Positions 42,339 to 51,649 of a stretch of 64,000 nt of DNA are shown here, piece after piece. A model generated the notes under the pieces. That model worked only from the letters and a program-made list of their open reading frames with translations. It did not search any database and had not been told where the DNA came from. How positions within the stretch are numbered: the first letter of the stretch is position 1; every line of letters begins with the position of its first letter. Made by a program: the position numbers and the translations under genes. Origin of the DNA: Ignavibacteriota bacterium (lineage in GTDB: Bacteria > Bacteroidota > Ignavibacteria > Ignavibacteriales > Ignavibacteriaceae); contig CP053446.1 of the NCBI GenBank assembly GCA_013285405.1, forward strand, positions 967,985-1,031,984, read 5' to 3'.

Positions 42339-43157
42339 ATGCTCAGGTTAATATTCATTTCATTTTTGCTGATTGCTATTAATGTTGATGCGCAAATCGA
42401 CTCACTCATTTCTTATCACAATAACGGTAAGATTGAATCAATTGTTCATCTACGAGATAATGTGCGTGATGGTGATGCCACTTTCTATTGGGAAAACGGA
42501 AATATAAAGGAAGCACTTTCGTATGTAAATGGCCGCGTTGAAGGACTCGTACGAAGATACAACGAAAATGGAGTTTTAATAGAAATGTTCACAATCGAAA
42601 ATGGAAAAAGAGAAGGACCAACTTCACTGTTTGACAGTACTGGAAAATACTTAAGAGATAATTATTACGAAGAAGGAATTTTGAAAGTTGATAAGATAGT
42701 GTTAGATACAGGTGTTAAAAATGAAAAGATGAAATCCGGGGAAGTTACTGTATTAAAAACACAAGATACTCAGAATAAGAAAAAACAAGACAACAACGAT
42801 TTTGTTCCTCCTGAAGTTGAAGCTGAAAAAAATTATGAGAAGGATACAATATTTTATAAATCAGTTGAGGTAATGCCGGAACCTTATGGCGGAATGGAAG
42901 CAATCTATAAAAAAATCGGCTATCCGGAGGATGCTAAAGACAATGACATTGAGGGAGTAGTAAGGATTTTAGCTTTTATTGATCGTGATGGTGAAGTCCT
43001 TGATGCAAAAGTTGTTGAAGGTATTGGTTATGGCTGTGATGAAGCTGCGAGATTTGCAATTCTTTATCATCGATTTAAGCCCGGATTAATTAAAGGACAA
43101 AAGGTAAAAGTCCAAATGGAAATACCGATTGAATTTAAACTGGATAATAAAGACTAA
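42339..43157 (+). CDS. MORN-repeat and TonB C-terminal domain exported protein
   Basis: 272 residues. Signal peptide (RLIFISFLLIAINVDAQ). Residues ~22-115 contain toxin-antitoxin YwqK/MORN-type repeats (SYHNNGKIESIVHLRDNVRDG, WENGNIKEALSYVNGRVEG, YNENGVLIEMFTIENGKREG). A charged linker (~120-175) leads to a TonB C-terminal domain (~180-270): PEPYGGMEAIYKKIGYPEDA, GVVRILAFIDRDGEV, GCDEAARFAILYHRFKPGL and VQMEIPIEFKL. The linker has no Pro-rich spacer and there is no N-terminal anchor beyond the signal peptide, so it may be a periplasmic TonB-like protein rather than a classical energy transducer. It ends in a 4-base tail-to-tail overlap with pdxB. Confidence 0.82.
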   Translation: MLRLIFISFLLIAINVDAQIDSLISYHNNGKIESIVHLRDNVRDGDATFYWENGNIKEALSYVNGRVEGLVRRYNENGVLIEMFTIENGKREGPTSLFDSTGKYLRDNYYEEGILKVDKIVLDTGVKNEKMKSGEVTVLKTQDTQNKKKQDNNDFVPPEVEAEKNYEKDTIFYKSVEVMPEPYGGMEAIYKKIGYPEDAKDNDIEGVVRILAFIDRDGEVLDAKVVEGIGYGCDEAARFAILYHRFKPGLIKGQKVKVQMEIPIEFKLDNKD

Positions 43158-44293
43158 ATCAGTTTTATTTTGAAGTGGATAGATTCAAGAAATGGTATCA
43201 GATATTTGTATTGTTCTGAAAGTAAAATAGTATAATTGGTAAACTCTCTTCTCATCGGATAAGTTTTTCTTAACCTGTCAAAGAAAGCTGGCTGTTGATC
43301 CGCTTTATAATTTAATATTTCCCGTAATCTGCGATCGTCTTCTTCAATATCGTAAATTGAATTAAAAAGCTTGTATAATATTATTTCATCAGATGTTCCT
43401 GCAGACAGCGTTAATTCAGGCTTATCAATTGCTGGAAATTTTGGTATCCAATCAGGTTTTATTTTTAAATGATGGCACAATGAATCATAAATCATTTTTG
43501 TTCCGTTAACTTTTCCCTCAAACGAATAACCCGCAATGTGTGCACTTGCGATCTTAGCTTTGCTGAGTAAGCCGGGGTTGACATGAGGCTCTTCTTCCCA
43601 AACGTCAAGTATCAATGAAAAATTTTTTTTGTTGGTTTCTTCGAGAAGTACGTTGTTATCAATTACAGGACCTCTTGAAGTATTAATAATTATTGCATTT
43701 TCTTTTATCAGATGTAAATTGTTTTCATTAAGTAGATGGTATGTTTTGTCAACTCCTTCAAATGAAAGCGGAATGTGAAGAGTAATAATATCTGCTTTCA
43801 GAATTTCATCAAGAGCAGCATAATTTTTTCCGATGCCAGCTCGTTCGAGAGGAGGATCGTTTTTAAGAACATTCATTCCGAAAGATTCTGCAATTCTAAC
43901 AATGCGGCTTCCGATATTTCCAACTCCAACAACGCCAATTGTTTTTTCTCTTAGCGTAATATTATTTTCTGATGCAGCTTTTAACAAAGCAGTAAAAACA
44001 TATTCGGCAACTGAATCTGCATTACAGCCTTTTGCATCTGCGAATCCAAGATTTCTTTTTTTCAGATATTCAATATCAATATGATCAGTTCCGATAGTTG
44101 CAGTTCCAACAAACTGAACTTTACTTCCTGCTAATAATTTTCTATCTACCTTGGTAACCGAGCGAACAATTAAAATATCAGCATCATCAACAGTACTGTT
44201 TGTAATTGACCGTCCATCAACAAGTTCCAATTTACCAAAACCGGAAAACGCTTCATTAGCAAATGCAATATTTTCGTCAACTATTAGATTCAT
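43154..44293 (-). CDS. pdxB: Erythronate-4-phosphate dehydrogenase
   Basis: 379 residues of the D-2-hydroxyacid dehydrogenase family, acting in pyridoxal phosphate synthesis (4-phosphoerythronate to 2-oxo-3-hydroxy-4-phosphobutanoate). The NAD-binding loop is GVVGVGNIGSRIV; the catalytic set includes the Arg in NTSRGPVID, the Glu in WEEEPHV and the His in AHIAGYSFEGK, a motif that is diagnostic for PdxB over related dehydrogenases. GTATIGTDHIDIEYL and AKGCNADSVAEYV are also PdxB-like. The length fits the usual ~380 residues including the C-terminal dimerisation domain. Cytoplasmic, with no partner gene of the pathway nearby. Confidence 0.9.
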   Translation of the reverse strand: MNLIVDENIAFANEAFSGFGKLELVDGRSITNSTVDDADILIVRSVTKVDRKLLAGSKVQFVGTATIGTDHIDIEYLKKRNLGFADAKGCNADSVAEYVFTALLKAASENNITLREKTIGVVGVGNIGSRIVRIAESFGMNVLKNDPPLERAGIGKNYAALDEILKADIITLHIPLSFEGVDKTYHLLNENNLHLIKENAIIINTSRGPVIDNNVLLEETNKKNFSLILDVWEEEPHVNPGLLSKAKIASAHIAGYSFEGKVNGTKMIYDSLCHHLKIKPDWIPKFPAIDKPELTLSAGTSDEIILYKLFNSIYDIEEDDRRLREILNYKADQQPAFFDRLRKTYPMRREFTNYTILLSEQYKYLIPFLESIHFKIKLI

Positions 44294-44458
44294 ATCGTCT
44301 TAAAAATTCAATACAAATTTACTCAATAGCACTTGAAGATTTTTCGTGAATCTTCGGATTGATTTTACATTATTAACAGCATATTTTTGTCACAAATTAA
44401 ATCTATTTTTTTGTAGAATGTAATCACCATATCATAAATCAATCGGGAGGAATTTCCC

Positions 44459-45838
44459 ATGCTCAGCAAATTACTAATGCCTGAAATCGAATCTCTTATT
44501 GCTGAGAGAAAATTAAATATACTAAAGGAAATCCTTACTGATTGGTCACCTGCTGACATTGCCGACCTGATAGTTGATCTTCCTGAACAAGACAAAGTGA
44601 TAGTTTTCCGGATTCTTCCTGTTGATATTGCAACCGATACTTTTGAACATCTGGAGTTTGACACACAGGAAGAACTTCTCAAAGCAATGGGTAACGAGGA
44701 AGTTGCCGCTATACTCAACGATATGTCTCCCGACGACAGAACAGCTTTGCTCGAAGATTTGCCTGGTACTTCTGCCAAAAGACTGATTCAATTACTTTCT
44801 GCTGAAGAAAGAAAAATTGCACAGACGTTGTTAGGATATCCTGAAAATAGCGTCGGCAGATTAATGACACCCGATTATGTTGCTGTAAGACGCGATTGGA
44901 CTGTTGCTGAAACTCTGGACTATATTCGTAAAAATGGTGAAGACAAAGAAACTTTAAATGTTATTTATGTAGTCGATGAAAAAGGAAAACTTGTTGATGA
45001 CATCAGAATAAGAGAAATTATTCTCTCTCCTCTCGATAAAAAAATAAGTGATTTGATGGAAGAGAATTTCTCCGCATTGAATGTTCACGATGACCAGGAA
45101 ACTGCCGTTGAAGTTTTTAAAAAATACGATCGAGTTGCACTTCCGGTTGTTGATAACTATGGGATACTCATTGGTATTGTTACAGTTGATGACGTACTTG
45201 ATGTTGCAGAAGAAGAAGCCACTGAAGATATTCAGAAACTTGGCGGTGTTGAGGCATTAGAAGAACCGTACTCAACAATGCCATTTTTTTCTATGATTAA
45301 AAAAAGAGTTGGCTGGCTGACGGTTTTATTTATCGGTGAAATGCTGACCGCATCTGCTATGGGATTTTTTGAAGATGAAATTGCAAAAGCAGTTGTGCTT
45401 GCACTTTTTGTTCCGCTAATAATATCTTCAGGTGGTAACTCTGGTTCTCAGGCAGCAACACTTGTTATCCGAGCAATCGCTTTGGGTGAAGTTACGCTGA
45501 AAGATTGGTGGTATATTATGAGAAGAGAAATTTTATCAGGATTAACTCTTGGATTGGTTTTAGGAATAATTGGTTTCCTCAGAATTTTTATTTGGGCATC
45601 ATTCTCAAATATTTATGGTAATCACTGGATGCTGATTGCGTTCACAGTTGGTTTCTCACTTATTGGTGTAGTGCTTTGGGGAACAATTTCCGGTTCAATG
45701 CTTCCGTTTATTTTGAAAAGATTTGGCTTAGATCCAGCCACATCATCCGCACCTTTTGTTGCTACTCTCGTAGATGTAACAGGATTGATTATTTATTTCA
45801 CATTTGCACTTTTTTTCTTAAGTGGAACGCTGCTTTAA
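44459..45838 (+). CDS. mgtE: Magnesium transporter MgtE
   Basis: 459 residues. Preceded by GGGAGG. MgtE_N helical domain (~35-135, [18 protein letters not shown]), then two CBS domains (~140-265; [39 protein letters not shown]), then five membrane helices (~285-455). The membrane part contains [21 protein letters not shown] and [22 protein letters not shown], both conserved pore regions of MgtE. It is a Mg2+-gated channel: the cytosolic domains close it when Mg2+ is bound. It probably has its own promoter, as no riboswitch-like structure was seen in the 160 bases upstream. Confidence 0.94.
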   Translation: MLSKLLMPEIESLIAERKLNILKEILTDWSPADIADLIVDLPEQDKVIVFRILPVDIATDTFEHLEFDTQEELLKAMGNEEVAAILNDMSPDDRTALLEDLPGTSAKRLIQLLSAEERKIAQTLLGYPENSVGRLMTPDYVAVRRDWTVAETLDYIRKNGEDKETLNVIYVVDEKGKLVDDIRIREIILSPLDKKISDLMEENFSALNVHDDQETAVEVFKKYDRVALPVVDNYGILIGIVTVDDVLDVAEEEATEDIQKLGGVEALEEPYSTMPFFSMIKKRVGWLTVLFIGEMLTASAMGFFEDEIAKAVVLALFVPLIISSGGNSGSQAATLVIRAIALGEVTLKDWWYIMRREILSGLTLGLVLGIIGFLRIFIWASFSNIYGNHWMLIAFTVGFSLIGVVLWGTISGSMLPFILKRFGLDPATSSAPFVATLVDVTGLIIYFTFALFFLSGTLL

Positions 45839-45868
45839 AGTAAATCGATATTGTACATCTATTCTTTT

Positions 45869-45876
45869 TATATTTG
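45869..45876 (+). promoter_or_regulatory. Bacteroidota-type -7 promoter box before the nucleotide-sugar operon
   Basis: TATATTTG, with TTG 15 bases upstream at 45851. It lies 31 bases before the rmlA ATG and after the mgtE stop, so it fits as the operon promoter. Confidence 0.55.
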
Positions 45877-45906
45877 TCATTACTTTTTTAGAAATAGAAT
45901 CATAGA

Positions 45907-46782
45907 ATGAAAAAAAATATAAAAGGAATAATTCTTGCCGGTGGTTCGGGTTCGCGACTTTATCCAATTACAAAAGTTTACAGCAAGCAGCTTGCACTGA
46001 TTTATGATAAGCCGCTTATTTATTATCCGCTTTCAATATTAATGCTTGGTGGAATAAAAGATGTTCTTATCATTTCTAACAAAGAAACAATTCCATTGTA
46101 TCAACAGCTTTTTGGTGATGGATCAAATATCGGGATGAAATTCGAATACGTTATTCAGCCGGAACCAAAAGGAATTGCACAAGCATTTATTCTCGGCGAA
46201 AAATTTATTGGCAATGATATGTCTTGTTTAATTCTTGGTGACAATATTTTTTATGGAAAGCTTGAGTTTTTCTACAAAGCACTTCAATCTGAAAAAGGTG
46301 CAACGGTATTCGGTTATAAAGTAAACGATCCGGAGAGATATGGAATTGTAGATTTTGACCAAAACGGAAAAGTATTATCGATCGAAGAAAAACCTTCAAA
46401 GCCAAAATCTCATTACGCTGTTCCGGGATTATATATTTATGATAATCGTGTAATTGATATTTCTAAAAATTTAAAACCTTCAGCAAGAGGCGAATTAGAA
46501 ATCACAGATGTTAATAAAGCGTATTTAGAATTGGGTGAACTTCGTGTTGAAAAAATTGGAAGAGGTGTTGCGTGGCTCGATACCGGAACGCCTGAAGCTT
46601 TGCTTGCTGCTTCAAACTTCTTTGGAGTAATTGAGGACAGACAGGGATTAAAAGTTGCCTGTATTGAGGAGATTGCATTTCATCGCGGCTTCATTGATAA
46701 GAAACAATTTGGAAAATTGATTGGTGAAATACCGAATTCGCTTTACAAAGAATATCTTGAAAAAGTTTTAGCAGAGAATTAA
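45907..46782 (+). CDS. rmlA: Glucose-1-phosphate thymidylyltransferase
   Basis: 291 residues, the usual RmlA length. It forms dTDP-glucose from dTTP and glucose-1-phosphate. Sequence marks: ILAGGSGSRLYPIT (nucleotide-binding signature), SKQLALIYDKPLIYYPLS, LILGDNIFYG (Mg-binding Asp), YGIVDFDQNGKVLSIEEKP, and GRGVAWLDTGTPEALL. First gene of a seven-gene plus-strand operon through gmd. rmlB and rmlD are missing from this window, so the sugar made here is undecided; rmlC and an aminotransferase follow directly. Confidence 0.95.
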   Translation: MKKNIKGIILAGGSGSRLYPITKVYSKQLALIYDKPLIYYPLSILMLGGIKDVLIISNKETIPLYQQLFGDGSNIGMKFEYVIQPEPKGIAQAFILGEKFIGNDMSCLILGDNIFYGKLEFFYKALQSEKGATVFGYKVNDPERYGIVDFDQNGKVLSIEEKPSKPKSHYAVPGLYIYDNRVIDISKNLKPSARGELEITDVNKAYLELGELRVEKIGRGVAWLDTGTPEALLAASNFFGVIEDRQGLKVACIEEIAFHRGFIDKKQFGKLIGEIPNSLYKEYLEKVLAEN

Positions 46783-47352
46783 TTGAAAATTACCAGGACA
46801 GATATTCCCGGCATTTTAATTATTGAGCCGGATGTTTTTAAAGATGACCGCGGATATTTTTTTGAATCCTTCAGCAAAAATCGTTATAAAGAAATTGGAT
46901 TACCCGAAGAATTTGTCCAGGATAATATTTCAAAATCGAAAATCGGAACAGTAAGAGGACTTCATTATCAAGTCGGGGAAAAAGCTCAGGGAAAACTTTG
47001 CCAGGTAATTGAAGGTGAAGCTCTGGATGTTGCCGTTGATATTCGATTTAACTCACCAACGTTCGGCAAATATTTTTCGTTGATACTGGATTCAGAAAAA
47101 AAATTGCAGCTTTGGATTCCACAAGGATTTGCTCACGGCTTTTCTGTTCTATCCGAAGAAGCTATCTTTTCATATAAATGCACTAACTATTACAGCAAAC
47201 CCGATGAAAGAACAATTATTTTTAATGATCAGGATTTGAATATTGATTGGAAGGTAGAACAACCAATTGTTTCCGAAAAGGATTTAAGAGCAAAAAATTT
47301 TAAAGCGATTGAAAAAGATTTTATTTATGAAAAGAGTAATACAACCAAATGA
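46783..47352 (+). CDS. rmlC: dTDP-4-dehydrorhamnose 3,5-epimerase family protein
   Basis: 189 residues of cupin fold. It starts with TTG at 46783, directly after the rmlA stop, so translation is coupled. Marks: DDRGYFFESF, VRGLHYQ (active-site His), GKLCQVIEGEALDVAVDIR (catalytic region with Asp), LWIPQGFAHGFSVLSEEA, and YYSKPDERTIIFND. RmlC epimerises C3 and C5 of dTDP-4-keto-6-deoxyglucose. Because rmlD is absent here and an aminotransferase follows, a 3- or 3,5-epimerase role in an amino-deoxysugar pathway is as possible as rhamnose synthesis. Nucleotide-sugar identity cannot be fixed from this window. Confidence 0.9.
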   Translation: MKITRTDIPGILIIEPDVFKDDRGYFFESFSKNRYKEIGLPEEFVQDNISKSKIGTVRGLHYQVGEKAQGKLCQVIEGEALDVAVDIRFNSPTFGKYFSLILDSEKKLQLWIPQGFAHGFSVLSEEAIFSYKCTNYYSKPDERTIIFNDQDLNIDWKVEQPIVSEKDLRAKNFKAIEKDFIYEKSNTTK

Positions 47353-47399
47353 AGAACATCAACACTAAAAATTTATTAAAATAAATAATCAGGAAATCT

Positions 47400-48593
47400 A
47401 TGAAGGTACCTTTGCTCGATTTAAAACCCCAATATCAATCACTTAAAAAAGAACTTGATGATGCAATCCTTCGTGTTGCAGAATCACAACATTTTATTCT
47501 CGGACCAGAAGTTGAAAAGATGGAAAAAGAATTTTGTGAATATCTCCATTGCAAACATGCAATCGGTGTTTCTTCAGGAACAGATGCACTTCTACTTGCA
47601 TTAATGGCTATTGATATAAAACCCGGCGATGAAGTAATTGTACCAACTTATTCATTTTTTGCAACCGCTGGAGTTGTTTCAAGATTAAATGCTATACCGG
47701 TATTTACTGATATTGATCCCGTCACATTCAATATAAATCCAGATGATTTTAAGAAAAAAATAACGTCAAAAACTAAAGCTGTAATTCCGGTTCATTTGTA
47801 TGGACAAAGTGCTGAGATGAATGCAATAATGAAAATAGCCAAAGAGAAAAATATTATTGTTATCGAAGATGCAGCACAAGCAATTGGTACGCAATATAAA
47901 GATGTCCGAATGGACTCCTTTGGAGGAAAATGTGTTGGAACAATTGGTGACATTGGTTGTTTCTCTTTTTTCCCCAGTAAAAATCTTGGAGGTTATGGTG
48001 ATGGTGGACTTGTTACAACAAATAATGATGATCTTGCTTATATGCTACGGATAAAAAGAGTTCATGGCGGTGAACAAAAATATTATCATAAAGTTATCGG
48101 TGGAAATTTCAGGATTGATGCACTTCAAGCAGCGGTGTTGAGAGTAAAACTTCCTCATCTGGATAAGTGGTCTGAAAAAAGAAGAGCTAATGCTGAATAT
48201 TACAACGAACTTTTTATTAAAGCCGGTTTATCTGAAGGTCCGGGCAGAATAAAATTTGATGAAAAGAATAAAGTACTTCTTCCAAAAGCCGTTTATAAAA
48301 ATATTTCTGGTTTGAAGAACTATCACATTTACAATCAGTATATAATCAGAGTTCAAAACAGAGACGAAATGAAAAAATTCTTAACAGAAAATGAAATTGG
48401 AAATGAAATTTATTATCCGGTTCCATTTCATTTGCAGGAATGTTTTGCAAACCTGAATCATAAAGCCGGAGATTTTCCTGAGGCAGAAAATGCAAGCAAT
48501 ACATCTCTTGCAATTCCTATCTATCCGGAGCTTACAAAGGATCAGCAGGAATTTGTTGTTCAGAAAATAAAAGAATTCACTCAAAGCAAATGA
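47400..48593 (+). CDS. DegT/DnrJ/EryC1/StrS family sugar aminotransferase
   Basis: 397 residues, PLP-dependent. Visible motifs: PLLDLKPQY (typical start), GVSSGTDALLLAL (cofactor phosphate site), VPTYSFFATAGVV, VIPVHLYGQ, EDAAQAIGTQY, and FFPSKNLGGYGDGG, in which Lys forms the PLP Schiff base. The C-terminal EIYYPVPFHLQECF is a substrate-site region. It transfers an amino group to a nucleotide-linked keto sugar. Placement after rmlA/rmlC suggests a dTDP-3-amino- or 4-amino-deoxyhexose. The longer central region (~285-300) differs from standard members. Its stop overlaps the next start by four bases (ATGA), so it is translationally coupled with the Wzi-like gene. Confidence 0.92.
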   Translation: MKVPLLDLKPQYQSLKKELDDAILRVAESQHFILGPEVEKMEKEFCEYLHCKHAIGVSSGTDALLLALMAIDIKPGDEVIVPTYSFFATAGVVSRLNAIPVFTDIDPVTFNINPDDFKKKITSKTKAVIPVHLYGQSAEMNAIMKIAKEKNIIVIEDAAQAIGTQYKDVRMDSFGGKCVGTIGDIGCFSFFPSKNLGGYGDGGLVTTNNDDLAYMLRIKRVHGGEQKYYHKVIGGNFRIDALQAAVLRVKLPHLDKWSEKRRANAEYYNELFIKAGLSEGPGRIKFDEKNKVLLPKAVYKNISGLKNYHIYNQYIIRVQNRDEMKKFLTENEIGNEIYYPVPFHLQECFANLNHKAGDFPEAENASNTSLAIPIYPELTKDQQEFVVQKIKEFTQSK

Positions 48594-50251
48594 AGTTTTT
48601 TGTAAAAATATTTTTATATGGGCTGTTTATTTTTATAAGCATGGCATATGCTCAGGTTGTTTATGAACCTTTATATGAAGACGTTTACAATTTTTTGGGA
48701 AGGATAAGTCAGAAAGGAATTATTGAATTCGATGATCTGATCAGACCATTACCAAGAAGTTATATCAGCAATAAACTTTTGGAAGCAGATTCACTATCAT
48801 CACAACTTACGAAGCTCGAACGTGAAGAACTGGAATTCTTTTTAAAGGATTATCTTCACGAACGCTGGCTGAGTGAAGGCAACAACAAACAAACTGAGCA
48901 TCTCGATTACTTTGGATTTGATCCCGCTGATAGATGGAGGATGTTTTCATACGGCGGTGATGGTTTCAAAATAAATGCAGATCTTATTCTTGGTGCGGAA
49001 ATCGGCTCAGTTAAAGATGCAAAACAAACTCATTTCTGGAATGGAGTTTATACGTATGGTTACATTTATGATGTGCTGGGATTCAGTTTTGATTTCAGAG
49101 ATAATACCGAAAGCGGAACTACATTAGATAAAAAGAAAAGCTTTACTCCGGAAACGGGAGTAATTGCTCGCACAGATGCGAATACTGTGAATTATCCTGT
49201 GGATAAAATGGAATACAGTGAAGCTAAAATGATGCTTGCAACCAATTGGAAGTGGGGAAGTTTTGCTATTGGCAAAGAGTTTATTGAATGGGGATATGGT
49301 GATAATGGGTTGCTTGTTATGTCAAAAAAAGCTCCTTCATTTCCGTTGATGAGACTTGACATTAATCCTGTTGAGTGGTTGAGCTTCAATTATTTTCATG
49401 CCTGGCTTAATTCTGATGTAATTGATACTTCGGATTTATATTATACCGAACATGATGATTTAAGATATTCATACAGAAATAAATATCTCGCTTCGCATAC
49501 TTTAACAATCCGACCGACAAGAGGATTGGATATTTCTCTGGGAGAATCAATTATATATTCTGATGAACTTGAGGTACTTTATCTCATCCCCATTACATTT
49601 TTTCGGCTTGCTGATCACTATCTGAGCAAACAAAGTAATTCAGCAGGAAGCAATGCACAATTCTTTTTTTCGGTAAGTTCAAAAGGGCATATACCAAATA
49701 CACATATTTATGGTTCACTCATTATCGACGAAATTACATTGAATGGATTATTCGATGCGGAAAAGCAAAGAAATCAAATTGGATTTACGCTTGGTGGTTC
49801 AGTAACAGATTTGCCGATTAATAATCTAACTCTGAAACTTGAATACACAAAAATTTATCCTTACGTTTACAAGCATTACATAACAGCTACTAATTATACA
49901 AGTTCATCATATCTAATGGGTCACTGGATGGGTGATAATGCAGATCAAATATTTGCTTCGGCAAGCTATAGATTTTTAAGGGGACTAGAAGCAATATTGT
50001 GGACAAGATATATCAGGCAGGGAGAAGAACAGGATGTTGACTATCAATTTCATCAACCACAGCCGCCTTTCCTTGCCGGACTTAGGACTAATTATTTCTA
50101 TTTCGGTGGTGAAGTTCGATATGAATTTTTACACGATCTGTTTGTAAGGGCTAGGTATCAACACACAAATATTTCAAGGCAGCAGGAAGATTTGAGTTTT
50201 ATTGATGATAGTAACCAGGAATTTTATTTTGCTGTTTATTACGGATTGTAA
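48590..50251 (+). CDS. Outer-membrane barrel of the Wzi capsule-assembly type
   Basis: 553 residues. Signal peptide (FFVKIFLYGLFIFISMAYAQ) then a helical N-terminal part (~22-100: VYEPLYEDVYNFLGRISQKG, PRSYISNKLLEADSLS) followed by many alternating beta strands and a C-terminal aromatic end (FYFAVYYGL), as expected for a barrel. The pattern, including the early Y-x-F-L-x-R and P-R-S-Y region and FAIGKEFIEWGYG, resembles Wzi-family (Caps_assemb_Wzi) proteins of Bacteroidota, which anchor capsule or exopolysaccharide at the outer membrane. Its position inside the sugar operon, overlapping the aminotransferase by four bases, supports a surface-glycan role. Assignment to Wzi rather than another barrel family is moderately sure. 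Confidence 0.68.
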   Translation: MKFFVKIFLYGLFIFISMAYAQVVYEPLYEDVYNFLGRISQKGIIEFDDLIRPLPRSYISNKLLEADSLSSQLTKLEREELEFFLKDYLHERWLSEGNNKQTEHLDYFGFDPADRWRMFSYGGDGFKINADLILGAEIGSVKDAKQTHFWNGVYTYGYIYDVLGFSFDFRDNTESGTTLDKKKSFTPETGVIARTDANTVNYPVDKMEYSEAKMMLATNWKWGSFAIGKEFIEWGYGDNGLLVMSKKAPSFPLMRLDINPVEWLSFNYFHAWLNSDVIDTSDLYYTEHDDLRYSYRNKYLASHTLTIRPTRGLDISLGESIIYSDELEVLYLIPITFFRLADHYLSKQSNSAGSNAQFFFSVSSKGHIPNTHIYGSLIIDEITLNGLFDAEKQRNQIGFTLGGSVTDLPINNLTLKLEYTKIYPYVYKHYITATNYTSSSYLMGHWMGDNADQIFASASYRFLRGLEAILWTRYIRQGEEQDVDYQFHQPQPPFLAGLRTNYFYFGGEVRYEFLHDLFVRARYQHTNISRQQEDLSFIDDSNQEFYFAVYYGL

Positions 50252-50262
50252 TTAAAAATTAA

Positions 50263-51231
50263 ATGACTAATCAATCAAAATATCTGAATAAAAAAATTTA
50301 CGTTGCTGGTCATACCGGAATGGTTGGCTCTGCGATCACCCGTGAATTTCAAAAAAGAGGATTCAATAATCTTATCCTGAAGAATTATACTGAACTTGAT
50401 TTGAAAAGACAGGATGATGTTGAAAAATTCTTCAAAGAAGTTAAACCTGAAATCGTAATCGTTGCTGCAGCTAAAGTTGGTGGGATTCTTGCAAACAACA
50501 CTTTTCGTGCTGAGTTCATATATGATAACCTTATGATTGAAGCGAACATTATCCATAATTCACACACGGCAGGTGTTGAGAAATTAATTTTTCTTGGCAG
50601 CAGTTGTATTTATCCTAAACTTGCTCAACAACCATTGAAGGAAGAATATCTTTTGTCTGATTATCTTGAGTTTACAAATGAACCGTATGCAATCGCGAAG
50701 ATTGCCGGGATAAAACTCTGCGAAAATTATTACAGGCAATATGATTCAAATTTCTTTTCTGTGATGCCGACTAATATGTATGGACCGAATGATAATTTTG
50801 ATTTACAGACTTCTCATGTTCTTCCTGCATTCATCAGGAAATTTCATGAAGCAAAAGAAAAAAATCAATCCGAAGTTATAATTTGGGGAAGCGGAAAACC
50901 TCTTCGTGAATTTCTGTTTGTTGAAGACCTTGCAGATGCGATTTTATTTTTGATGGAAAATGTTAATGCAAAGGATCTTTATGATAATGGAATTTCGCAT
51001 CTGAATATCGGCACTGGTAAAGATTTAACGATTCTGGAACTTGCAAAACTTATTTCAGATATTACAGGTTACAAAGGAAAAATTGTTAATGATTCAACTA
51101 AGCCCGATGGAACTCCACGAAAACTGCTTGATGTTTCCCGGATCAATGCACTCGGCTGGAAATATAAAACAGAATTGCGTGAAGGAATTGAGCGAACTTA
51201 CAAGTGGTATCTAAACCGATTACACTCTTAA
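50263..51231 (+). CDS. fcl: GDP-L-fucose synthase
   Basis: 322 residues of the short-chain dehydrogenase family; it epimerises and reduces GDP-4-keto-6-deoxymannose to GDP-L-fucose. The NADP loop is [11 protein letters not shown]. The catalytic Ser-Tyr-Lys set is visible as GSSCIYP, and [16 protein letters not shown] with the YxxxK motif. [12 protein letters not shown] and [14 protein letters not shown] are GDP-fucose synthase signatures; the latter gives strong support over GMER relatives. It lies 11 bases after the Wzi-like gene. Together with gmd it completes GDP-fucose synthesis from GDP-mannose, but a small unrelated gene sits between the two. Confidence 0.94.
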   Translation: MTNQSKYLNKKIYVAGHTGMVGSAITREFQKRGFNNLILKNYTELDLKRQDDVEKFFKEVKPEIVIVAAAKVGGILANNTFRAEFIYDNLMIEANIIHNSHTAGVEKLIFLGSSCIYPKLAQQPLKEEYLLSDYLEFTNEPYAIAKIAGIKLCENYYRQYDSNFFSVMPTNMYGPNDNFDLQTSHVLPAFIRKFHEAKEKNQSEVIIWGSGKPLREFLFVEDLADAILFLMENVNAKDLYDNGISHLNIGTGKDLTILELAKLISDITGYKGKIVNDSTKPDGTPRKLLDVSRINALGWKYKTELREGIERTYKWYLNRLHS

Positions 51232-51258
51232 TTAAAAATTAAAAATGAAAAATTAAAA
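51231..51258. repeat. AT-rich inverted repeat, left copy flanking the four-helix-bundle gene
   Basis: ATTAAAAATTAAAAATGAAAA followed by ATTAAAA. The right copy (51615-51646), read in reverse complement, gives AATTAAAAATGATAAATTAA-AAATTAAAA. The match is good but low complexity. Confidence 0.6.
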
Positions 51259-51270
51259 GGTTTTTAATTA

Positions 51271-51609
51271 ATGGATGAAGGGCTTGGCGAGAGATTATTT
51301 AGATTTACTATTGATGTGTTAACTTTCCTCGGTTCATTACCGAAGAATCCGGAATCTCAAGTAATAAGATATCAATTGGCTAAAGCTTCAAGCTCATCAG
51401 GAGCAAATTATGAAGAAGCTCAAGCAGCATCTTCAAAACCTGATTTTGCACATAAAATGAAAATTGTGTTAAGAGAAATGAGAGAGTCGAATTATTGGAT
51501 AAGAGTTTGTATTGCTTTGAAATTTGGCGATCAGAATAAAGCTGGCAAATTAAAAACCGAATCTGGTGAACTTAAAAATATTCTTGGTTCAATTTGCAGT
51601 AAACTATAG
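51271..51609 (+). CDS. Four-helix-bundle protein (23S rRNA intervening-sequence protein family)
   Basis: 112 residues, all-helical, with FRFTIDVLTFLGSLPKN, VIRYQLAKASSSSGANYEEAQAA, and DFAHKMKIVLREMRESNYWIRV, the typical S23/IVP four-helix-bundle pattern. The family was first found in insertions within 23S rRNA genes but most members lie elsewhere in the genome, and its function is unknown. Here it splits fcl from gmd and lacks any link to sugar metabolism. Its flanks are AT-rich inverted repeats, so it may be a small mobile unit. An AAGG site lies 10 bases before the ATG. It is transcribed in the operon direction, so it is unlikely to block gmd expression. Confidence 0.88.
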   Translation: MDEGLGERLFRFTIDVLTFLGSLPKNPESQVIRYQLAKASSSSGANYEEAQAASSKPDFAHKMKIVLREMRESNYWIRVCIALKFGDQNKAGKLKTESGELKNILGSICSKL

Positions 51610-51614
51610 TTCAT

Positions 51615-51646
51615 TTTTTTAATTTTTAATTTATCATTTTTAATTG
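51615..51646. repeat. AT-rich inverted repeat, right copy flanking the four-helix-bundle gene
   Basis: TTTTTTTAATTTTTAATTTA followed by TCATTTTTAATT, inverted relative to 51231-51258. Confidence 0.6.
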
Positions 51647-51649
51647 CTT

